Made by a program: the position numbers and the translations under genes. This document shows, piece after piece, positions 43,134 to 51,841 of a stretch of 64,000 nt of DNA; within the stretch, counting starts at the first letter, position 1, and each line of letters opens with the position of its first letter. The stretch spans positions 62,001 through 126,000 of the forward strand of contig CAJTNC010000004.1 of assembly GCA_910577955.1 (NCBI GenBank). Reading direction: 5' to 3'. The notes under the pieces were generated by a model. The model was not told the origin of the DNA and searched no databases. It saw nothing but the letters and a program-made list of their open reading frames with translations. The DNA comes from an uncultured Lachnospiraceae bacterium. GTDB taxonomy: Bacteria; Bacillota; Clostridia; Lachnospirales; Lachnospiraceae.

Positions 43134-44402
43134 ATGAATATTTTAATAGTCGGCAGCGGCGGCCGCGAACACGCCATCGCCATGAGCGTTTCCAAAAGCC
43201 CTCTGGCAAAAAAAATTTACTGTGCGCCCGGAAATGCAGGCATTTCGGCAGTGGCACAGTGTGTACCGATCGGCGCTATGGAATTTGAAAAGCTGGTTTC
43301 TTTTGCAAAAGAAAAAGAAATAGATCTGGTGATCGTGGGGATGGATGACCCTTTGGTGGGCGGTTTGGTGGACGAAATGGAAGCGGCGGGGATCCGCACC
43401 TTTGGTCCTCGGAAAAACGCGGCCATTCTGGAGGGCAGCAAGGCTTTCTCTAAAGAGCTGATGAAAAAATACAATATTCCCACCGCAGCCTACGAGACTT
43501 TTGACGATGCGAAAAAAGCCTTTGCGTATCTGGAGGAAGCTGCCTATCCGATCGTGTTAAAAGCGGACGGGCTGGCTCTCGGCAAGGGAGTGCTGATCTG
43601 CAATACGAAGGAGGAAGCGAAAGACGGCGTAAAGACGATCATGGAGGACAAGAAGTTCGGGGATGCCGGAAGCCGTATGGTCATCGAAGAGTTTATGACC
43701 GGCAGGGAGGTTTCGGTGCTTTCTTTCGTGGACGGAAAGACCATTAAGATCATGTCCTCGGCTCAGGATCACAAGCGGGCGGGGGATGGCGATACGGGAC
43801 TTAATACCGGCGGAATGGGCACGTTCTCCCCCAGTCCTTTTTATACGGATGAGGTGGATGAATACTGTAAAAAGTATATCTATCAGGCCACGGTCGATGC
43901 GATGGCGAAGGAGGGGAGGCCTTTTCAGGGGGTGATTTTCTTCGGACTGATGCTGACAAAAGAGGGTCCTAAGGTTCTGGAGTATAATGCCAGATTCGGC
44001 GATCCCGAGGCGCAGGTGGTGCTGCCCCGCATGAAGAATGATATTCTCGAAGTGATGGAGGCCTGCGTAAACGGAACTTTGGACGAGATCGATCTGGAGT
44101 TTGAGGATAGCGCGGCGGTCTGTGTGGTACTGGCTTCGGAGGGCTATCCGCTGCACTATGAAAAGGGACTTCCGATTTCCGGATCAGAACGTTTTGAGCA
44201 GGAGGAGGGATATTACTGTTTCCATGCCGGAACGAAATTCGACGAAGGTGGGAACCTCGTCACTAACGGCGGCAGAGTGCTCGGCATCACGGCAAAAGGG
44301 CCGGATCTGCGGCAGGCCAGAGAGAATGCATATAAAGCCACAGAATGGGTACAGTTTGAAAATAAGTATATGCGGAGCGATATCGGCAATGCTATTTTAT
44401 AG
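43134..44402 (+). CDS. purD: Phosphoribosylamine-glycine ligase (GAR synthetase)
   Basis: ATP-grasp ligase that joins phosphoribosylamine and glycine. 422 residues, the usual length. The N-terminal LIVGSGGREHAIAMSVSKSP, the ATP-grasp region LKADGLALGKGV, MTGREVSVLSFVDG, LNTGGMGTFSPSP and EYNARFGDPEAQVV are all present. The start at 43134 follows CAGGAG; the open frame ten codons upstream overlaps the purN end and lacks a good site. Last gene of the purEMND operon. Confidence 0.96.
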   Translation: MNILIVGSGGREHAIAMSVSKSPLAKKIYCAPGNAGISAVAQCVPIGAMEFEKLVSFAKEKEIDLVIVGMDDPLVGGLVDEMEAAGIRTFGPRKNAAILEGSKAFSKELMKKYNIPTAAYETFDDAKKAFAYLEEAAYPIVLKADGLALGKGVLICNTKEEAKDGVKTIMEDKKFGDAGSRMVIEEFMTGREVSVLSFVDGKTIKIMSSAQDHKRAGDGDTGLNTGGMGTFSPSPFYTDEVDEYCKKYIYQATVDAMAKEGRPFQGVIFFGLMLTKEGPKVLEYNARFGDPEAQVVLPRMKNDILEVMEACVNGTLDEIDLEFEDSAAVCVVLASEGYPLHYEKGLPISGSERFEQEEGYYCFHAGTKFDEGGNLVTNGGRVLGITAKGPDLRQARENAYKATEWVQFENKYMRSDIGNAIL

Positions 44403-44477
44403 GGAGCGCTTTGCAGGGAGAAAAGTTTGGCGCAAAAACTTAAAATAGCAGACAAGAGAGAGTGAGAGAGGTTTTAC

Positions 44478-45968
44478 ATGAACGGGAAAAAGTTAGTAAG
44501 AGGTACTATTTTGACGGCATTGTGCATGACGGTGATGTTGTATATAAACGGATCGGTTAGCAGAGCTTACTGGGTGGAAGTAAAGAGCGACGAGACGAGA
44601 GTCAGAAATTCGGCCAGTACCGACAGCGAAGTTATGACGAAAGTGAACGCGGGCGACAAACTGGATGTAGTCAGTGAGGAGAAGGACAGCGCGGGAAATA
44701 CATGGTACAAGGTATCTATCAATAATGTATCAGGTTATGTTCGTTCGGATACCGTGCAGGAGACATCCGATGGAGAGACGGCACAGCTTACCGGAGCGGT
44801 ACAACAGCCTGCGGAGGAGACACAGCAGCCGGTGGAGGCATCCTCTTCCTCTGCGGTGGAGTCGATGGCAACACAGGCGGCGACAGTGAAGAAGGATGAC
44901 GTCAATGTGCGCGCTGATGCATCCACCGGCGGGAAAGTGGTGGCGAAGCTTCAGAACGGCGCGGCAGTGACGCTTACGGGCACGGCTTTAGACAGCAGCG
45001 GAAAAAAATGGTATCAGGTAAATTTCATCAATAACGGTTCCAATGTGACAGGATTTATCAGAGAAGATTTTGTGGAACCCGGAGAAGTGATGGAACCTCA
45101 GGAGCCGGCGGTGGAGACACCGGAGAACAATGAGGATCTCGCGGGGATGTACGGCGATATGCCTGAGGAAGGCGTGGCGGCGAACAATGATTACGAGCTG
45201 TTTTACGAGCCGGATTCGGAGGGCGTGGACTGTTGGTATATCCATGACAATATCGCACAAAAGCGTTATAAACTGGAACAGCTCATGAAAGTGGAGGAGA
45301 TGAATGTAAGCAACATAGAGACTAAAGATAAGGAAATCAAACGCTTGAAGATCGTTTTGATTGTTCTCGCGGTGATGCTTGCGGTGTCTCTTGTGGCAGC
45401 CGGAATATTCGGATTCAAGTGCATAGGTTCGGGATATGACGATGAGGATGAAGACGACGATGACGATATCCGGACAGCGTCTCCTGTCAGAAGGCGTGAA
45501 GGAACAAGAGCAGAAGCAGTAAACAGACGCAGGGAGGCGGAACGCGAGGATGAGAGAGGTTCCAGAGGAGCCATGCGCAGAACAGAGGCGGGAACTCAGA
45601 GAAGACCGGCAGCCGGCCAGAGAAGACCGGAGGGAGAGGGCGCGAGAGTAAGAAGCGCACAGCCTGTCAGGACAAGAGAAGAAGCGGAAGTCCAGAGAAG
45701 ACCCTCTGCAGGAGAGGCAAGGCCTAGAAATCTGCAGTCTCCGGATGCGGCCAGAGTAAGGCGGCCGCAGCCTGCTGACGCTGAAAGAGCAAGAAGGATG
45801 CAGCAGGCGCCGCAGGTCAGGAGACCTCAGGCAAACACTGAGACGGAAGCTGCGAGAAGAAACGGCAGATCGGACGTGGAGTGGAGGTCCAAGAACTTTT
45901 TAGCGGGAGACGAGGATGGACTGGATTTTTCATTTATCAATGGAAATGACGAGACGTTTCCCGAATAA
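44478..45968 (+). CDS. SH3b-domain membrane protein with Arg-rich tail
   Basis: A 496-residue protein. Residues 1-30 are a signal or anchor segment. Two bacterial SH3 domains follow, at about 31-95 (RVRNSASTDSEVMTKV) and 138-198 (VNVRADASTGGKVVAKL), which usually bind cell-wall peptides. A glutamate-rich linker leads to a transmembrane helix at about 291-315. Then come an acidic run (321-330, ten Asp/Glu) and a low-complexity tail of about 150 residues rich in Arg, Glu, Ala, Pro and Gln, ending in LDFSFINGNDETFPE. The tail should be cytosolic and disordered. It lies 35 bases before clpC. The function is unknown. Confidence 0.8.
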   Translation: MNGKKLVRGTILTALCMTVMLYINGSVSRAYWVEVKSDETRVRNSASTDSEVMTKVNAGDKLDVVSEEKDSAGNTWYKVSINNVSGYVRSDTVQETSDGETAQLTGAVQQPAEETQQPVEASSSSAVESMATQAATVKKDDVNVRADASTGGKVVAKLQNGAAVTLTGTALDSSGKKWYQVNFINNGSNVTGFIREDFVEPGEVMEPQEPAVETPENNEDLAGMYGDMPEEGVAANNDYELFYEPDSEGVDCWYIHDNIAQKRYKLEQLMKVEEMNVSNIETKDKEIKRLKIVLIVLAVMLAVSLVAAGIFGFKCIGSGYDDEDEDDDDDIRTASPVRRREGTRAEAVNRRREAEREDERGSRGAMRRTEAGTQRRPAAGQRRPEGEGARVRSAQPVRTREEAEVQRRPSAGEARPRNLQSPDAARVRRPQPADAERARRMQQAPQVRRPQANTETEAARRNGRSDVEWRSKNFLAGDEDGLDFSFINGNDETFPE

Positions 45969-46003
45969 AATGGAATGAAGCCATTTGAGACGGAGGAGCA
46001 TAC

Positions 46004-48451
46004 ATGCAGTCACCCTATACGGAAAAAGTAAAATCAGTTTTGCAGCGGGCGGCAAAAGCAGCGCGTAAGTCAGGGCAGGGATATATCGGAACGGAACATA
46101 TCCTGCTTGGGCTTTACCGGGAGGAAAACAGCGTTGCTTCCAGAGTTCTTGCGGAAAACGGGCTGGATGAGAGCAGATTGCTGCAGCTTATTCAGGATTA
46201 TATTGTACCGGAAGTAAATATTGTGATAAAGGAGCGGGAAAGTTATTCGCCGAAAGCGAAGCTTCTGTTGGATGAAGCTTCCAGACAGGCGGAGAGGTTT
46301 CACTCCGATCTGGTGGGGACAGAGCATCTTCTGCTCGCCATGATCAAAGAAAGCGATAATGTGGCGGTAAGACTTTTGACTACCATGGGAATATCGGCGC
46401 AGAAAGTGTATGCGGATACGCTGTACGCCATCGGGGAGGATCCGAACCTCTATAAAACGGATCTGGTAAAGGCAAAAGGGCAGCAGAAAAAGAAAGGTTC
46501 TACACTGGAACAATACAGCAGGGATCTGACGGCGCTTGCAAAAGAAGGAAAGTTAGATCCGGTGGTGGGCAGGGAGGCGGAGATTAAGCGGATGATCCAG
46601 ATCATCAGCCGCCGGACGAAAAATAATCCCTGTCTGATCGGAGAGCCCGGCGTGGGCAAAACGGCCGTGGTGGAGGGGCTGGCTCAGCGCATCGTTGCGG
46701 GCAACGTGCCTTTTACCGTGCAGGATAAGCGGGTACTGGTACTGGATCTGTCCGGCATGGTGGCGGGCAGCAAGTACCGGGGCGAGTTTGAGGAAAGGAT
46801 CAAAAAGGTTATCGCGGAAGTGATCGCAAACGGCAACGTGATCCTGTTTTTGGATGAGCTGCATACGCTGATCGGCGCGGGCGGTGCAGAAGGAGCCATC
46901 GACGCTTCCAATATTTTGAAGCCATCCCTCGCCAGAGGCGAGATTCAGTTGATCGGCGCAACTACGATAGAGGAGTATCGGAAGTATGTGGAGCGGGATG
47001 CCGCGTTGGAGAGGCGTTTTCAGCCGGTGACTGTGGAGGAACCTACGGAGGAGGAGGCGATCGGTATTTTGGAGGGCATTGCCTCCAAGTACGAGGAACA
47101 CCATCGGGTGACGATTAAAAAGGAGGCTCTTGTGGCGGCGGTGCGGTTATCCAGCCGCTATATTAACGACAGAAGACTGCCGGATAAGGCTATCGACCTG
47201 ATTGACGAGGCGTCTTCGGCCGCCAGACTAAAGATCATGAAGACGCCGGAAAAGCTCTATGAGCTGGAGGCGCAGATCAAGGAACTGGATATAAAGATCG
47301 AGCGTTCCATCCGCTTTGAGGCATATTTGCAGGCAAGCGAACAGAAGAAAGAACAGGATGAACTTGTGAAGAAGTATAACCGCCTGAAAGAGAAAGTGGA
47401 GCGGGAACGGATGGAGAAAAGTTATGTGGTGACGGAGGAGGATATCGCCGCCGTCACATCCATGTGGACAAAAATCCCGCTGCAGAAGCTGGAGGAAAAA
47501 GAGAGTGAGAAGCTGTTGAAGTTAGAATCCATCCTGCACAAACGTGTGATCGGTCAGGAGGAGGCGGTGACAGCGGTGTCGAGAGCCATGCGCAGAGGCC
47601 GGGTGGGACTGCAGGATCCGAACAGACCCATCGCATCGTTTTTGTTCCTCGGGCCCACCGGCGTGGGAAAGACAGAGCTCAGCAAGGCGTTGGCGGAGGC
47701 TATGTTCGGTTCTGAAAATTCTTTGATCCGGGTGGATATGTCGGAGTATATGGAGGGGCATTCGGTATCCAAGATGATCGGTTCCCCTCCGGGTTATGTT
47801 GGATTTGACGAGGGAGGACAGCTCAGCGAGAAAGTGCGCAGAAATCCCTATTCGGTAGTTCTGTTTGACGAGATTGAGAAGGCTCATCCGGACGTGTTCA
47901 ACATTTTGCTTCAGGTGCTGGACGACGGACATATCACGGACTCCAAGGGGCGGAAAGTAAGCTTTAAAAATACGATTCTGATCATGACCTCAAACGTGGG
48001 GGCAAAGCGGATCGTGGAGCCGAAAAATCTGGGATTTTCCTCCAGAACCTCCAAAGAGCAGGATTATGAGAGCATGAAGAAGAATGTCATGGAGGAAGTG
48101 AAAAAACTCTTCAAGCCGGAGTTTATCAACCGGGTGGATGAGATCATGGTCTTCCATCAGTTGGATAAAGGCAATATGCGGGAAATTGTGACGTTGCTGT
48201 CAGAAAATTTGATCAGACGCAGCAAAAAGCAGATGGATATTGGTTTAAAGATCACACCCGCATTAAAGAATCATCTGGTGGAAAAATATACGGATCTGAA
48301 GATGGGGGCGAGGCCTCTGCGCCGCGCGATTCAGACTGTGGTGGAGGACGCGCTGGCCGAGGAGATACTGGCCGACAGAGTAAAGAGCGGCGATACGGTT
48401 TCGGCCGGATGGAAAGAGGGCAAGATAACGTTCACCGTGCGGAATTCTTAG
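46004..48451 (+). CDS. clpC: ClpC-type AAA+ unfoldase of the Clp protease
   Basis: ATP-dependent unfoldase that feeds proteins to ClpP; 815 residues as usual. The Clp N-domain (about 1-145) has two repeats beginning GYIGTEHILLGL and LVGTEHLLLAMI. AAA-1 has Walker A GEPGVGKTAVVEG and Walker B LFLDELH. A middle region about residues 420-470 looks like the short coiled coil of ClpC. AAA-2 has GPTGVGKTELSK and VVLFDEIEKAHPDVF. radA follows by 22 bases, a conserved pairing. The usual ctsR-mcsA-mcsB genes are not upstream; an SH3b membrane-protein gene is. Confidence 0.93.
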   Translation: MQSPYTEKVKSVLQRAAKAARKSGQGYIGTEHILLGLYREENSVASRVLAENGLDESRLLQLIQDYIVPEVNIVIKERESYSPKAKLLLDEASRQAERFHSDLVGTEHLLLAMIKESDNVAVRLLTTMGISAQKVYADTLYAIGEDPNLYKTDLVKAKGQQKKKGSTLEQYSRDLTALAKEGKLDPVVGREAEIKRMIQIISRRTKNNPCLIGEPGVGKTAVVEGLAQRIVAGNVPFTVQDKRVLVLDLSGMVAGSKYRGEFEERIKKVIAEVIANGNVILFLDELHTLIGAGGAEGAIDASNILKPSLARGEIQLIGATTIEEYRKYVERDAALERRFQPVTVEEPTEEEAIGILEGIASKYEEHHRVTIKKEALVAAVRLSSRYINDRRLPDKAIDLIDEASSAARLKIMKTPEKLYELEAQIKELDIKIERSIRFEAYLQASEQKKEQDELVKKYNRLKEKVERERMEKSYVVTEEDIAAVTSMWTKIPLQKLEEKESEKLLKLESILHKRVIGQEEAVTAVSRAMRRGRVGLQDPNRPIASFLFLGPTGVGKTELSKALAEAMFGSENSLIRVDMSEYMEGHSVSKMIGSPPGYVGFDEGGQLSEKVRRNPYSVVLFDEIEKAHPDVFNILLQVLDDGHITDSKGRKVSFKNTILIMTSNVGAKRIVEPKNLGFSSRTSKEQDYESMKKNVMEEVKKLFKPEFINRVDEIMVFHQLDKGNMREIVTLLSENLIRRSKKQMDIGLKITPALKNHLVEKYTDLKMGARPLRRAIQTVVEDALAEEILADRVKSGDTVSAGWKEGKITFTVRNS

Positions 48452-48473
48452 GTTTGGAAAGATAAGAATAATT

Positions 48474-49847
48474 ATGGCAAAGGGAAAACAGACTACCGTG
48501 TTCTACTGTCAGGAATGCGGATATGAGTCCAGCAAGTGGCTGGGGCAGTGCCCGGGGTGTAAACAGTGGAATACTTTCGTGGAAGAGAATATACGGCCGG
48601 CATCGGTGCCCGGCATGGGAGGCGGAAAGGCCTCCTTTTCCCGTGCTGGAAAACCGGTGACGCTTGGAGAAATTGAAAGCGGCGGTGAAGAGCGGTTTAA
48701 AACCCATATGGAAGAGCTGGACAGAGTTCTCGGGGGCGGTATCGTGAAAGGCTCTCTGGTGCTTGTGGGCGGCGATCCGGGCATCGGAAAATCAACGCTG
48801 CTTTTGCAGGTCTGCAGATATCTGGCCGGAGACGGGAGAAAAGTTCTCTACATATCGGGGGAGGAGTCTTTGCAGCAGATCAAGCTGCGGGCGGAGAGAT
48901 TGGGGGATTTTTCCGATCACCTGTCCCTGTTTTGCGAAACCAGTATGGAGGCGGTGGAGGGGACGGTAAAGAAAGACCCGCCGGCCGTGGTGGTTATCGA
49001 TTCCATCCAGACCATGTACTGTGAACAGGTGAGTTCGGCGCCGGGCAGCGTATCTCAGGTCAGGGAGACCTGCGGGCGGCTTTTGCAGTTAGCCAAGGGT
49101 TTTGGTATTTCTATTTTTCTGGTAGGACATGTGACGAAAGAGGGCACGGTGGCAGGTCCCAGAGTGCTGGAACATATGGTGGATACGGTTCTCTATTTTG
49201 AGGGGGACAGGTACGCTTCTTACCGGATTCTTCGCAGCGTGAAAAACCGGTTCGGTTCGACCAATGAGATCGGCGTGTTTGAGATGTGTCAGGACGGGCT
49301 TAAAGAAGTGAAAAATCCGTCGGAGTTCATGCTGGCGGGTAGGCCGGAAGGGGCAAACGGTTCCGTGGTGGTCTGTTCCGGTCAGGGAACCAGGCCTGTG
49401 ATGTTGGAAATTCAGGCCCTTGTGTGCCGGACGAATTTCGGTTTTCCGAAGAGGCAGGCCACGGGTACGGACTTTAACAGGATCAATCTGCTGATGGCGG
49501 TGCTGGAAAAAAGGCTGCAGATGCAGATCGGGGACTGTGACGCCTATGTGAATGTGGCGGGCGGAATCAAAGTGCAGGAACCGGCGATCGATCTGGGCAT
49601 CGTGATGGCGATTGCTTCCAGCTTTAAAAACAGAGCCATTTCCGAGGATGTGGTAGTCTTCGGGGAAGTGGGACTAAGCGGGGAAGTGAGGGCGGTGAGC
49701 ATGGCGGGATCCCGGGTGCAGGAGGCTAAAAAGCTTGGCTTTTCCACGGTGATCCTGCCGGAGAGCAACAGGGCGGTCTGTCAGGAGATCAAGGGAATCA
49801 GGCTGATCGGAGTGCGCAATGTGCAGGAGGCTATTGAGGTGATATGA
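48474..49847 (+). CDS. radA: DNA repair protein RadA (Sms)
   Basis: Helicase-like recombination protein that drives branch migration. 457 residues. N-terminal zinc finger CxxC...CPGC (YCQECGYESSKWLGQCPGC), Walker A GGDPGIGKSTLLLQ, Walker B VVVIDSIQTM, the RadA-specific KNRFGSTNEIG motif near residue 255, and a C-terminal Lon-protease-like domain (about 330-457, GGIKVQEPAIDLGI). The ribosome site before the ATG is weak (GGAAAG). Its stop overlaps the first exporter gene by 4 bases. Confidence 0.95.
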   Translation: MAKGKQTTVFYCQECGYESSKWLGQCPGCKQWNTFVEENIRPASVPGMGGGKASFSRAGKPVTLGEIESGGEERFKTHMEELDRVLGGGIVKGSLVLVGGDPGIGKSTLLLQVCRYLAGDGRKVLYISGEESLQQIKLRAERLGDFSDHLSLFCETSMEAVEGTVKKDPPAVVVIDSIQTMYCEQVSSAPGSVSQVRETCGRLLQLAKGFGISIFLVGHVTKEGTVAGPRVLEHMVDTVLYFEGDRYASYRILRSVKNRFGSTNEIGVFEMCQDGLKEVKNPSEFMLAGRPEGANGSVVVCSGQGTRPVMLEIQALVCRTNFGFPKRQATGTDFNRINLLMAVLEKRLQMQIGDCDAYVNVAGGIKVQEPAIDLGIVMAIASSFKNRAISEDVVVFGEVGLSGEVRAVSMAGSRVQEAKKLGFSTVILPESNRAVCQEIKGIRLIGVRNVQEAIEVI

Positions 49848-51646
49848 GAAAACTGCTTGTCTACTTAAAAGGTTATAAGAAAGAATCCGTGCTGGGACCG
49901 CTGTTTAAGTTATTGGAGGCTTCTTTTGAGCTGTTTGTGCCCCTTGTCATCGCGCGGATCGTGGATACGGGGATCGGTGCAGGGGATTACGGGTATGTCT
50001 GGCAGATGGGCGGCGTGCTGTTTTTGCTTGCGGCAATCGGTCTTGTCTGTTCTGTGACGGCACAGTATTTTGCGGCGAAAGCGGCCACGGGGTTTGCCAC
50101 GAGTTTGCGGCACTCGCTGTTTTCCCATATTCAGTCCCTTTCCTTTACGGAGATGGATAAACTGGGCACGGCGGCTATGATCACAAGGATGACCAGCGAT
50201 ATCAATCAGGTGCAGTCCGGTGTGAATCTGGTGCTGCGTCTGTTTCTGCGCTCCCCTTTCATTGTGTTCGGCGCAATGATCATGGCTTTTACCATCGACG
50301 TGAAGGCGGCTCTGATCTTTGTGGTGACGATCCCGCTTCTTTCTATTGTGGTTTTCGGGATCATGCTTATCAGTATCCCTCTCTATAAAAAGGTGCAGGC
50401 GGGATTAGACCGGGTGCTTGGCAGGACCAGAGAAAATCTCACCGGCGTCCGGGTGATCCGGGCATTTGGCAGAGAGGATGAGGAGCGGGAAGCTTTTACG
50501 GAGGAAAATCAGGGACTGACCAGAATGCAGATGTTCGTGGGAAGATTTTCCGCCTGCATGAATCCGGTGACTTATATTATTGTGAATGCGGCGACGGTGG
50601 TGTTAATCTGGAGCGGCGCGGTGCGGGTGGATGCAGGGATCCTGACACAGGGGCAGGTCATCGCTTTGGTCAATTATATGTCCCAGATCTTGGTGGAACT
50701 GGTGAAACTGGCAAATTTGATCATCACAGTGACGAAAGCCTTCGCCTGCGCGGACAGGATCTCCGGCGTGCTGGATCTGAACAGTTCCCTGAAGGAAGAG
50801 AAGAGGGCAGGAGATGCCGCAGGGGAGAAAGCAAGAGGGTCGTATATACAATACAGACATGTGAATTTCTCCTATAAGGATGCCGGCGGGGATGCGCTGT
50901 CGGATATCGACTTCACTGTGGAAAAGGGACAGACCGTGGGAATCATCGGCGGCACAGGTTCCGGCAAGACGACACTTGTCCACCTGCTGCCCAGATTTTA
51001 TGATGTGTCAGAGGGGGAAGTGCTGATCGACGGCGAGGATGTCAGAAAGTATCCTCTGGAGAAATTGCGGTCGAAGATCGGTATCGTGATGCAGAAGTCC
51101 GTGCTGTTTCACGGAACGGTGCGGGATAATCTGCGCTGGGGCGTTTTGGACGCAGAGGGCGCTTGGGCGGGAACAGGTCAGGATAGAGACGAGGACGCTT
51201 TGATGTGGGAGGCGCTTGAGATCGCACAGGCGAAAGAGTTTGTGGAGAAGAAGGAGGGCGGCCTTGATTTTGAGATCGAGCAGGGCGGCAAGAATCTTTC
51301 CGGCGGACAGAGACAGCGCATGACGATTGCCAGAGCAGTGGTGCGGAAACCGGAGATACTGATTTTGGACGACAGCGCGTCGGCGCTTGACTTTGCTACG
51401 GATGCGGCGCTGAGAAAGGCGATCAAAAACGCTTCGGAGGATATGACGGTCTTTATTGTCTCCCAACGGGCGGCGTCTATCATGTACGCGGATAAAATTC
51501 TGGTTCTTGACGACGGCAGGATCGCAGGACAGGGAACCCACGAGGAACTGCTTGCTTCCTGCGAAGTGTATCAGGAGATATATTACTCACAGTTTGAGAG
51601 AACCAGTACAGCCATGCAGAATGAAGTGTGCGAGAAGTCCGTGTGA
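49844..51646 (+). CDS. ABC exporter half-transporter, degenerate catalytic site
   Basis: A 600-residue membrane/ATPase fusion. Six helices (about 1-320) precede the ATPase domain. Walker A is GGTGSGKTTLVHLL, signature LSGGQRQR, Walker B ILILDDSASALDF and H-loop VSQR. Walker B is followed by Asp rather than the catalytic Glu, and His is Gln in the H-loop (SQRAAS). This is the usual pattern of the non-catalytic half in heterodimeric exporters. It is coupled to radA by a 4-base overlap. The partner lies at 51842-53638. The substrate may be a drug, lipid or peptide, which is unknown. Confidence 0.9.
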   Translation: MRKLLVYLKGYKKESVLGPLFKLLEASFELFVPLVIARIVDTGIGAGDYGYVWQMGGVLFLLAAIGLVCSVTAQYFAAKAATGFATSLRHSLFSHIQSLSFTEMDKLGTAAMITRMTSDINQVQSGVNLVLRLFLRSPFIVFGAMIMAFTIDVKAALIFVVTIPLLSIVVFGIMLISIPLYKKVQAGLDRVLGRTRENLTGVRVIRAFGREDEEREAFTEENQGLTRMQMFVGRFSACMNPVTYIIVNAATVVLIWSGAVRVDAGILTQGQVIALVNYMSQILVELVKLANLIITVTKAFACADRISGVLDLNSSLKEEKRAGDAAGEKARGSYIQYRHVNFSYKDAGGDALSDIDFTVEKGQTVGIIGGTGSGKTTLVHLLPRFYDVSEGEVLIDGEDVRKYPLEKLRSKIGIVMQKSVLFHGTVRDNLRWGVLDAEGAWAGTGQDRDEDALMWEALEIAQAKEFVEKKEGGLDFEIEQGGKNLSGGQRQRMTIARAVVRKPEILILDDSASALDFATDAALRKAIKNASEDMTVFIVSQRAASIMYADKILVLDDGRIAGQGTHEELLASCEVYQEIYYSQFERTSTAMQNEVCEKSV

Positions 51647-51801
51647 GCATGCTCGCAAAGGACGCCGTGCACGCTTCATTCTATAGGGCGGCCGCCCGAC
51701 ATGAAATAAGTCGCCGAGTCGGCGACTTATGAATGAGCATGGCTGTAAAGCAGCAGGTATAAGAAGAGAGAGAAGTCCGTGTGAGCATGCTCGCAAAGGA
51801 C
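51632..51801 (+). repeat. Repeat cassette between the two exporter genes
   Basis: A 32-base sequence occurs identically at 51632-51663 and 51770-51801. Each copy holds the palindrome GAGCATGCTC flanked by GTCC and GGAC, so each can fold into a hairpin. The first copy includes the end and stop codon of the upstream exporter gene. Between them a perfect 12-bp-arm palindrome ATAAGTCGCCGA-G-TCGGCGACTTAT lies at 51706-51730. This looks like a palindromic repeat element, not coding sequence. Confidence 0.75.
51706..51730. repeat. Perfect palindrome ATAAGTCGCCGA-G-TCGGCGACTTAT
   Basis: 12-base perfect arms around a single G. It sits inside the repeat cassette. No T-run follows on either strand, so it is not a standard terminator. 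It could be a REP/BIME-like unit or protein-binding site. Confidence 0.75.
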
Positions 51802-51841
51802 TTGGCGGAAGGTTATATTTGGAAAAGGAGTAGGATACAAA

